This document shows, piece after piece, positions 57,589-64,000 of a DNA stretch of 64,000 bases; positions within the stretch are counted from its first letter, which is position 1, and each line of letters begins with the position of its first letter. Where the stretch lies: positions 372,001 through 436,000 of the forward strand of contig NZ_VTLB01000001.1 of the NCBI RefSeq assembly GCF_020514235.1. The letters are read 5' to 3'. Source of the DNA: Synechococcus sp. MU1617 (lineage in GTDB: Bacteria > Cyanobacteriota > Cyanobacteriia > PCC-6307 > Cyanobiaceae). The notes below the pieces were generated by a model. The model did no database searches. It saw only the letters and a program-made list of their open reading frames with translations, and was not told the origin of the DNA. Both the position numbers and the translations under genes were made by a program.

Positions 57589-59157
57589 ATGGATCAGTCC
57601 ACTGTTGACCAGGCCAAGGCTGAACCTGGGCGCAGTACCGGGGTGTTGCTGCATCCCACCGCCCTGCCGGGCAGCCCCATCTGCGGCAGCTTTGGAGAGC
57701 CCTGTCGCCGTTGGCTCCAGCTGCTGGCCGACCATGACATCGGCGTCTGGCAGATGCTGCCCTTGGCCCCGCCGGATCCCACCGGCTCGCCCTACAGCTC
57801 TCCCTCTTGCAATGCCCTGAACCCCTGGTTTCTCGACGGCCAGGACCTGGCCAAGGAGGGATACATCAGCGATGAAGCCCTCAGGGCTGCTCCAGGAGCT
57901 GATGCACCGCTGGAGGGAGCTGAGAGTGTGGACTTCAGCCTCGCCCAGCAACGGGCCGATGCCCTGGGGGAGGCACTACTTGCAGCCTGGCCTGATCAAG
58001 CCCCAGAGCGACATGCCGACTTCAAGCGCTGGACGCACCAGCAACGCTCCTGGCTGGTCGACCATTCCCGTTTCCAGGTCCTGCACGATCAACACGGAAC
58101 CGCTTGGTGGGAGTGGCCGCTCCCCCTGGCCCGGCATGACAACAAGGCCCTACGGGCTTGGGCGGAGCAACACCATGACGCGCTGCTGCGCGAAAAACTG
58201 ATCCAGTGGCACCTCGATCGGCAGTGGCAGGCGATCCGCCATCAAGCGGCCAACCTGGGCATCCAGCTGTTTGGCGATCTGCCCTTCTATGTGAGTAGTG
58301 ACAGCGCCGATGTCTGGAGCAACCGTTCCTTATTCACCGTCAAAGAGAACGGACAACTCACCACCCAAAGCGGTGTGCCACCCGATTACTTCTCGGAAAC
58401 CGGACAGCTGTGGGGCTCACCGGTGTACCGCTGGGGACAGCATCGGATCACGCGGTTCCGCTGGTGGCGGCAAAGAATTGCGCGCCAGCGGGAGTTTGTG
58501 GATCTGCTGCGCCTGGATCACTTCCGGGCCCTCGCGGCCTTCTGGGCCGTCCCCGGTGGTGACAGCACCGCTGAGAATGGTCAGTGGCAGCCCTCCCCAG
58601 GTCATGCCCTGCTGCGCAAACTGCGCAGGGATGCCGGTGGTGCCCTCCCCTTGATTGCCGAGGATCTCGGCGTGATCACACCGGATGTGGAGGAACTCCG
58701 CGATGCCTTCCGGTTGCCGGGAATGAAAGTGCTGCAATTCGCGTTCGACGGCGAGCGCGACAACCCCTATCTGCCGGAAAACACTGATGGGCATCGATGG
58801 GTCGTTTACACCGGCACCCATGACAACCCCACAACCCTGGGCTGGTGGAACGCTTTGGATGCCGACAGCCGTGGTCGCATCGCTGCTCGGGTGAATGGTG
58901 AGATCACGGCTCCGGCCTGGCATCTGCTCGATATGGCCTTTGCTACGACCGCAGGCCTGGTGATCGCCCCACTGCAGGACCTGATGCACCTGGACGACCG
59001 GGCCAGGTTCAACACCCCAGGTACCAGCACAGGCAACTGGAGCTGGAGACTCTGCAGCTTTGACGCCGCGCTGGGGAATGCCCTTGGCGGCTACGGGAGC
59101 AGGGGAGCGGTCTGGGGACGGTCGCTTTCGGGAGCCGGCAATTTGTTGACCCGGTAG
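57589..59157 (+). CDS. malQ: 4-alpha-glucanotransferase
   Basis: 522 residues from the ATG at 57589. GVLLHPTALPGSPICGSFGE, PLAPPDPTGSPYSSPSCNAL, GDLPFYVSSDSADVWSN, the catalytic region LRLDHFRALAAFWAVP, LPLIAEDLGVITPDVEEL and YTGTHDNPTTLGWW are GH77 signatures. It disproportionates glycogen-derived oligosaccharides. It starts 32 bases after bciA. Its last 67 bases overlap the RodZ-like gene on the other strand. Confidence 0.95.
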   Translation: MDQSTVDQAKAEPGRSTGVLLHPTALPGSPICGSFGEPCRRWLQLLADHDIGVWQMLPLAPPDPTGSPYSSPSCNALNPWFLDGQDLAKEGYISDEALRAAPGADAPLEGAESVDFSLAQQRADALGEALLAAWPDQAPERHADFKRWTHQQRSWLVDHSRFQVLHDQHGTAWWEWPLPLARHDNKALRAWAEQHHDALLREKLIQWHLDRQWQAIRHQAANLGIQLFGDLPFYVSSDSADVWSNRSLFTVKENGQLTTQSGVPPDYFSETGQLWGSPVYRWGQHRITRFRWWRQRIARQREFVDLLRLDHFRALAAFWAVPGGDSTAENGQWQPSPGHALLRKLRRDAGGALPLIAEDLGVITPDVEELRDAFRLPGMKVLQFAFDGERDNPYLPENTDGHRWVVYTGTHDNPTTLGWWNALDADSRGRIAARVNGEITAPAWHLLDMAFATTAGLVIAPLQDLMHLDDRARFNTPGTSTGNWSWRLCSFDAALGNALGGYGSRGAVWGRSLSGAGNLLTR

Positions 59158-60011
59158 ATCCCCGGCCGCTCTTGATCCACAGGCAGAGGCTCTCCGTTCC
59201 AGAGCACCTGATCCACGGCACCAGCCGGGGGATCCAGGCGGACCTCAATCGGGGCAAGCAACTGCAGCGTCAACCTGCCGGCACTCGTCGTGAACTGAAC
59301 CCGATCTCCCCCACCGCTGGAAAGCCGCAGCTCTCTGGGCTCAGCCACCACCACCTCCAGCACCCCCTGGGACTGCGGCAGGGCGCCCCGCACCAGCTCA
59401 AGCCACTGCTGAGGCGTGCGTTTCTGGACCTGTTCCAGGGGTCGCAGGGCCGCGATGCCTTCGTCTGAACTCGCCAGGTTCGGGCCTCGTGTGATCGCCT
59501 CAACGTCGGCACGCACGGGCTCGAGGCTGAGGCTGTTGCGCAGGGCCAGGTCCTGTTGTTGACGGTTGATGGCCAGCAGGCTGAAGGCGATCACCGCCGC
59601 GTAAACGACCGTTCCCTGCCAGGTGGTGAACACATCGATGTTGCCCAGGGTGAAGCGGCCCAAACCCGCTTTAGCGGGTCCGCGGCGGAGCAACACCGGC
59701 GGGGGGAGCAGAGGATCGAGGCATCCACCGGGCAGGGCCAGGCGACGCTCGATCTGAGGGAGCATCGAGGCGAGATAGGCCCGCTCTGGCAGACGATCAC
59801 GCCAGCCCCGCTCCAGGGCCTCGATCACGGGGGTGGTGATCCGGGTTTCATTGGCCAGATCACGAAGCGAGAGGCCAAGTTCCTCACGGCGTCGCCGCAG
59901 CATCAGCCCCAGATCCAGACGCTGCTGCTCCTGGGCCTCAATCGTGCCGGCATCAGGGCTGGCCCCCTTGCGGGGACGTCGCCACCAAAGTCCTGGACGC
60001 TTCAGTCGCAT
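59091..60011 (-). CDS. RodZ-like helix-turn-helix membrane protein
   Basis: 306 residues. HTH_25 domain at about 35-95 (LGLMLRRRREELGLSLRDLA; ITTPVIEALERG), one membrane helix at about 130-155 (VVYAAVIAFSLLAIN), then a periplasmic DUF4115-like end (VLEVVVAEPRELRLSSGGG). The layout matches RodZ, a cell-shape protein tied to MreB. It overlaps rluB by ten bases and the malQ 3' end on the other strand. Confidence 0.8.
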   Translation of the reverse strand: MRLKRPGLWWRRPRKGASPDAGTIEAQEQQRLDLGLMLRRRREELGLSLRDLANETRITTPVIEALERGWRDRLPERAYLASMLPQIERRLALPGGCLDPLLPPPVLLRRGPAKAGLGRFTLGNIDVFTTWQGTVVYAAVIAFSLLAINRQQQDLALRNSLSLEPVRADVEAITRGPNLASSDEGIAALRPLEQVQKRTPQQWLELVRGALPQSQGVLEVVVAEPRELRLSSGGGDRVQFTTSAGRLTLQLLAPIEVRLDPPAGAVDQVLWNGEPLPVDQERPGIYRVNKLPAPESDRPQTAPLLP

Positions 60012-60754
60012 GGGCTGTTGGGCAGATTCATCGAATCAGCCCGCTCGATCAGGGGCTTCCATTCTCCCTCGCTCAACCAGATCCAGCACCCCTCAGCCAG
60101 ATCACCGAGCCGCAACCCGGCAATCGCCGTGCGCTGGAGGTCCAGCACCGGATGGCCCAGGGCTTCCGCGATCCGGCGGATCTGTCGGTTGCGACCTTCC
60201 CGCAGCTCAATCTCCAGAAGTGAACGGTCGCCCCAAGCCCGCAACCGGCGCACCCTGGCGGGGCGGGTCAAGCGCCCATCCAGGGGCAGACCCCGACGCC
60301 AGCGGTCCAGAACCGGCTCCGGTGGTACACCCTTCACCCACACCCGGTAGGTCTTGGCGTGGCTGTAACGCGGGTGAGTGAGTTTCAAGGTGAGCTCACC
60401 CAGATCGGTGAGCAGAAGCACGCCATGGCTGTCGGCATCCAGACGACCAACGGGGTGAAGACCAGCCCGATGCTCCGGAGGAAGCAGGTCAAGAACCGTG
60501 CGGCGACCCTGGGGATCATCACAGCTGCAGATCACACCCACCGGCTTGTTCATCAGCAGCACCCTTGCCACACCACGGCATGGCAAGGGCTGACCATCCA
60601 CACAAATCGTTTGCTGCTGCGGATCGGCCTGGTCGCCAACGCGGGCAACCTGGCCGTCCACCGTCACACGGCCGGCCTGCAGCCATTCCTCAGCCCGGCG
60701 TCTTGAGCAGAGACCGGCAGCAGCGATCAGTTTCTGCAGGCGCTGGCGCGTCAT
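60002..60754 (-). CDS. RsuA/RluB-family rRNA pseudouridine synthase
   Basis: 250 residues. S4 domain (RLQKLIAAAGLCSRRRAEEW), then the catalytic HPVGRLDADSHGVLLLTDLG and the later EGRNRQIRRIAEALGHPV. Converts uridine to pseudouridine in large- or small-subunit rRNA; RluB-type is likelier by length. It overlaps phoR by four bases and the RodZ-like gene by ten. Confidence 0.92.
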   Translation of the reverse strand: MTRQRLQKLIAAAGLCSRRRAEEWLQAGRVTVDGQVARVGDQADPQQQTICVDGQPLPCRGVARVLLMNKPVGVICSCDDPQGRRTVLDLLPPEHRAGLHPVGRLDADSHGVLLLTDLGELTLKLTHPRYSHAKTYRVWVKGVPPEPVLDRWRRGLPLDGRLTRPARVRRLRAWGDRSLLEIELREGRNRQIRRIAEALGHPVLDLQRTAIAGLRLGDLAEGCWIWLSEGEWKPLIERADSMNLPNSPCD

Positions 60755-61881
60755 CCCAGGGGATCTCGGGGCAGCAGCAGCTCCATGCAGGCTCCGCCGA
60801 CGGGATGATTACGGGCTTCGATGCGGCCGCCATGGTTCACGGCGATCTGCTGAACGATCGCCAGTCCAAGGCCACTGCCGCTGCGGTTGGAGCGGGCGCG
60901 GGAAGGATCCCCCCGATAGAAGCGTTGAAACATGCGCGTGAGATCGGTCTCACTCAATCCAGGGCCATGGTCACGAATGCTGAGCGACCACCAACCGCCG
61001 CTCTGGCGCACGCTCACATCAACGCTGCTGTCCTCCGGGGAGTAGCGCAGTGCATTGTCGAGAAGGTTGAGCACCGCACGGTGTAAACGGCGCTGATCAC
61101 CAAGCAGGGGCCCGGATTCGCTGCGGTCCAGCTGCAGCGTCACCCGCCGTTCCTCCGCGATCGGGCCAATGGATCCCCAGGCACTGTCCACCAGATCCTC
61201 CAGGGTGAGGGGCACATGGTCGCTGTCGTCCTGGGGCAGGCTGTTCTCCAACCGCGACAGCTCCAGCAGGTCTTCCACCAGCAGCTGAAGACGCCGGAGT
61301 TCCTTCTGCAGCCGTTGCACCAGAGCCGTGTCTTCTTCCTTGACGGCAAGTTCCAGCCGATCGCTCACCAGCATCAGGGCGGTGAGGGGAGTCTTGAGCT
61401 CATGGGCCACATCACTCACCCAGCGTTCCTGCTGCTGTTGCTGGGCTTCGAGGGACTGACGGCTCTGGATCAGCACCAGCCAGCATTCATCACTGCCCGG
61501 CAGAACAACGGCCTCCAGCGGGGTCCCCTGTTGATCCCATTCACAACGCTGGGGACGCAGTTGATAGCGGCTGCTGAAGATCAACTCCTCCAAGGCAGGA
61601 ATGTCGAGGACATCCCGGAGCTTCATGCCACGAACCAGGCGATTGGAGGGGATATGCAGCAGCCGTTCGGCCCGATCGTTGATGTAGGCAATGGAGTGAT
61701 CCGGGGCCAAAATCACCCAGCCCTGGGTGGCCGCATCAATCCAGGCCAGCAGCTGGGGAGCGTTCAAGACGATGGAGCGGTCCTTGGGCGCACGCTTGGA
61801 CGCCAGGGCACGGCGTCGACGCTGCAACAGAAGCGTGATCCCGATACCAGCTGCAAAGCCGAGTGCGGCAGAGATCACCAC
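60751..61881 (-). CDS. phoR: Phosphate-sensing histidine kinase PhoR
   Basis: 376 residues. One N-terminal helix, a PAS domain (LLAWIDAATQGWVILAPDHS), HisKA with VSDVAHELKTPLTALMLVSD (phospho-His), and HATPase with NLLDNALRYSP (N box), RDHGPGLSETDL (G1) and GSGLGLAIVQQI (G2). The short membrane part fits PhoR/SphS. It starts seven bases after phoB. Senses phosphate limitation with the Pst/PhoU system. Confidence 0.9.
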   Translation of the reverse strand: MVISAALGFAAGIGITLLLQRRRRALASKRAPKDRSIVLNAPQLLAWIDAATQGWVILAPDHSIAYINDRAERLLHIPSNRLVRGMKLRDVLDIPALEELIFSSRYQLRPQRCEWDQQGTPLEAVVLPGSDECWLVLIQSRQSLEAQQQQQERWVSDVAHELKTPLTALMLVSDRLELAVKEEDTALVQRLQKELRRLQLLVEDLLELSRLENSLPQDDSDHVPLTLEDLVDSAWGSIGPIAEERRVTLQLDRSESGPLLGDQRRLHRAVLNLLDNALRYSPEDSSVDVSVRQSGGWWSLSIRDHGPGLSETDLTRMFQRFYRGDPSRARSNRSGSGLGLAIVQQIAVNHGGRIEARNHPVGGACMELLLPRDPLG

Positions 61882-61888
61882 AGGACCC

Positions 61889-62611
61889 TCAGCCGAAGCG
61901 ATACCCGAAGCCGCGGACCGTACGAATCAATTGAGGAGATGAGGGCTCCTGCTCAACCTTTTCCCGCAGCCAGCGGATGTGAACATCCACGGTTTTGGTG
62001 TCACCGATGAAGTCGACACCCCAGATTTTCTCCAGCAGCTGATCGCGACTCCAGACGCGCTTGGGGTTCTGAATGAACAGCTCGAGAATCTTGTATTCCT
62101 TGGGGGAGAGAGTGAGGTCAGTGCCATCCCGGGTGACCCTGCATTCACTGGGAAACAGGCAAAGGTTGGCGTGACTGAGGGATTTCGGTTCGGACGACGA
62201 CGTCTCCGTCTGACGGGATCGCCGCAGCAAGGCCCTGCAGCGTGCCACCAGCTCGCGCAGCCCAAAGGGTTTGACCAGGTAATCGTCGGCACCCACCTCC
62301 AGCCCAAGCACCCGATCGGTCTCGCTGTCACGGGCGCTGATCACCAGGATCGGGGTGGTGTTGTTAATGCGACGGAGCTCACGGCAAAGATCAAGCCCCC
62401 CCAAACCCGGGAGCATCAGATCGAGGACAATCAGATCCAATGGGTCTGAACTGTCAGCCGTGATCAGGTTGAGGGCTGAGGCGCCATCGGCGCAGGTGTG
62501 AACCTCGAAACCCTCCGCACGCAAGGCCTCTCCGACTGTTTCCCGAATACTGTCATCGTCTTCCACAACGAGGAGACGACTTGTGGAGACAGCCGCAGAA
62601 AGGGTTGTCAT
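61889..62611 (-). CDS. phoB: Response regulator PhoB
   Basis: About 240 residues from the ATG at 62611. Receiver with VVEDDDS, phospho-Asp in LIVLDLMLPGLGGL, and Lys in DDYLVKPF; winged-helix OmpR domain with LTLSPKEYKILELFIQNPKR and VDVHIRWLREKVE. It controls phosphate-starvation genes with PhoR. First gene of a tight four-gene run with phoR, the pseudouridine synthase and the RodZ-like gene. Confidence 0.92.
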   Translation of the reverse strand: MTTLSAAVSTSRLLVVEDDDSIRETVGEALRAEGFEVHTCADGASALNLITADSSDPLDLIVLDLMLPGLGGLDLCRELRRINNTTPILVISARDSETDRVLGLEVGADDYLVKPFGLRELVARCRALLRRSRQTETSSSEPKSLSHANLCLFPSECRVTRDGTDLTLSPKEYKILELFIQNPKRVWSRDQLLEKIWGVDFIGDTKTVDVHIRWLREKVEQEPSSPQLIRTVRGFGYRFG

Positions 62612-62727
62612 CTCCAAAAGGAGTGGTTGATAACCATTCTGCTTCGCGGCCACTCTCTTTCAAACAGAACAGCGGCTTCGCTTAAGGGCTCAGATCACGA
62701 ACGAGAAACGACCAGGTCAGACGAAGC

Positions 62728-63147
62728 TCAGAAGAATTCGTCGAAGTTGTCGAAGTCAACCGCTTTGAACTTGCCCGCTTCAACCTGCTGCATCAGGCGC
62801 TCGAGCTGAGAAAACAAAGCTCCACCGGTCAGCAGCGAGAGCAGCAGGGCAACCAGCAGGGCAGCGCCTGAGGCAAACCCGAAGATCTGAAGACAACACC
62901 CAATGAACAGCGTCACCCCGATGAGGGTGCCGGCATAGCTGAGGTTGATCTCTGCTGTCCCCAGTGGCAACAGGGGGAGCCGGTCTTGCTTCCAGCCATC
63001 CAACTTGTTCTGCACCTGACGGCCGAAGGTCAGGCCGCAGAGCACACCCATCAACAGACCAATGCCAGCCAGTAGGTAGGGGGGCTGGGGCAGAGTCATC
63101 ATCTGGAGCAGCTGCTCAAGCTCCTGGGCGCTGATCTCCTCAGGCAT
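62728..63147 (-). CDS. Small membrane protein
   Basis: 139 residues from the ATG at 63147. An acidic N-terminal helix (PEEISAQELEQLLQMMTLPQ), then three or four membrane helices (YLLAGIGLLMGVLCGLTFG; AGTLIGVTLFIGCCLQIFGF; ALLVALLLSLLTGGALF) and an acidic tail. Conserved-looking cyanobacterial protein of unknown role. Confidence 0.7.
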   Translation of the reverse strand: MPEEISAQELEQLLQMMTLPQPPYLLAGIGLLMGVLCGLTFGRQVQNKLDGWKQDRLPLLPLGTAEINLSYAGTLIGVTLFIGCCLQIFGFASGAALLVALLLSLLTGGALFSQLERLMQQVEAGKFKAVDFDNFDEFF

Positions 63148-63218
63148 CGACGCCGATCTCAAAGAGCTGAGACCTTAGCGGTGAGTTCGGCAATCTCGCT
63201 GGAGTCGTGATCTCAGCC

Positions 63219-64000
63219 TCACGCTGCCGCCAGGGGATTGAGAACCCTCAGGAACCCACCGGCCAGACGCCCAGGGCCGAAGGTGCGTCCGAGCAGTCCG
63301 ACAAGGGCACGCACGTCGTCGGTGTGCAGACGATCGTCACGGATCAGCGTCATCAGAAGACGCTTGCGCAGGTCAGCACCATCTCGGCTGAACAGAAGCC
63401 GCAGGCCTGCCCCGGCCACAGGGATCAGTTCCTTCCCTGGAGCGGGAGCGTCCTGACCCACCACGTCCAGCAAACTTTCCAACCGATCCAGGCGCAGGCG
63501 GCCTGACTCATCAAAGATCACCTCCAGCAGCTTCTCTCGCATCTCGCTGGTGTCTCCCGCCAACAGTCGACGGGCCACATAGGGATAGGCCACAGCAATG
63601 ATCCGGAAGTTCGGATCGAGCCGCAGAGCAAGACCTTCCTGGCTAACAACGGCACGGATGATCAGGGCGAAGCGAGCCGGCACCCGGAAGGGGTAATCGA
63701 ACATCAGCTCCGAAAAACGATCGGTGATCGCCTTGAAGTTGAACGATCCAACCGAGTCGCCAAGACTGCCGCCGAGCACCTCTTGGAGAGCAGGAATGAT
63801 CGGTGTGAGATCGGCCGTGGGGCTGAGGAAACCGAGGGATTGGAAGTCCTTGGCCAACTCAGAGAAATCACGGTTGATCAGGTGCACCACAGCACCAGTG
63901 AGGGTGAGCCGGTCGCTGTCGCTGATGGAGTCCATCATTCCGAAGTCGACATACCCCACATGGCCGAGATCGCCGGTGCGACCCGGCAGGGCGAAGAGGT
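63219..64000 (-). CDS. UbiB/AarF (ABC1) kinase-like protein, C-terminal part
   Basis: The frame runs off the window edge; about 260 codons are seen. LFALPGRTGDLGHVGYVDFG contains the ABC1 DFG motif (metal-binding Asp) and continues with the long helical C-terminal extension found in cyanobacterial UbiB-like proteins. ABC1 proteins act in quinone or lipid metabolism at membranes. The N-terminal KxGQ and AAAS motifs lie outside the window. Confidence 0.88.
   Translation of the reverse strand, partial: LFALPGRTGDLGHVGYVDFGMMDSISDSDRLTLTGAVVHLINRDFSELAKDFQSLGFLSPTADLTPIIPALQEVLGGSLGDSVGSFNFKAITDRFSELMFDYPFRVPARFALIIRAVVSQEGLALRLDPNFRIIAVAYPYVARRLLAGDTSEMREKLLEVIFDESGRLRLDRLESLLDVVGQDAPAPGKELIPVAGAGLRLLFSRDGADLRKRLLMTLIRDDRLHTDDVRALVGLLGRTFGPGRLAGGFLRVLNPLAAA

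Overview
The window looks like a chromosome segment of a marine picocyanobacterium, most likely Synechococcus; I do not name a strain. Pointers are a cytochrome c6, a BciA-type divinyl reductase, CP12-like proteins, DUF1651 and DUF3721 proteins, SLH-domain porins, a bacterial metallothionein, and many very short genes.

Layout. 0-1.5 kb: the end of an unidentified gene and a PIN/PhoH ATPase. 1.5-15.2 kb: a loosely packed accessory stretch of small hypothetical genes, many under 60 codons and several with one membrane helix. It is mixed with gene remnants, one frameshifted paralogue, diverged repeats, hairpins and a candidate small RNA. 15.3-23.8 kb: gamma-glutamyltransferase, DoxX, a GNAT acetyltransferase and a LuxR-type regulator among small genes. 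Several of these small genes are preceded by a shared palindrome, CCCC-N4-GGGG. 23.9-27.3 kb: a zinc-linked locus with a Zur-like box, a COG0523-like GTPase, two degenerate metallophosphoesterases, DUF3721, PepSY-TM and a metallothionein. 27.3-36.2 kb: an AT-richer iron/porin island with two Crp/Fnr-type regulators, two SLH porins sharing a near-identical 5' end in opposite orientation, PiuC-like hydroxylase, IdiA/FutA iron-binding lipoprotein and ferritin. 36.3-44.4 kb: a HupE/UreJ transporter behind a cobalamin riboswitch, cytochrome c6, RsmE and a 1211-residue 5-oxoprolinase. 45.1-51.7 kb: a COG0701 permease with a TIGR03943 partner, a His/Asp-repeat outer-membrane-like protein, and znuA / znuC-znuB diverging from a Zur box. 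52.7-64 kb: ordinary housekeeping genes (glycosidase-like protein, prs, LCP protein, bciA, malQ, RodZ-like protein, pseudouridine synthase, phoR-phoB, UbiB).

How the genes fit together. Three metal themes recur. Zinc: high-affinity uptake plus a probable outer-membrane protein at 48-52 kb, and storage plus a COG0523/phosphoesterase module at 24-27 kb. Iron: uptake, storage and porins at 28-36 kb. Cobalt: riboswitch-controlled HupE at 36-37 kb. The best candidate for something undescribed is the Zur-box-led gene set at 23.9-26.2 kb. Its first phosphoesterase has cysteines in place of two conserved metal ligands, and its second has lost most of the active site. The next best is the CCCC-N4-GGGG element, which sits about 45-60 bases before at least four small genes, one of them CP12-like, around a LuxR-type regulator. 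All product names come from reading the translated sequence; no database search was run.
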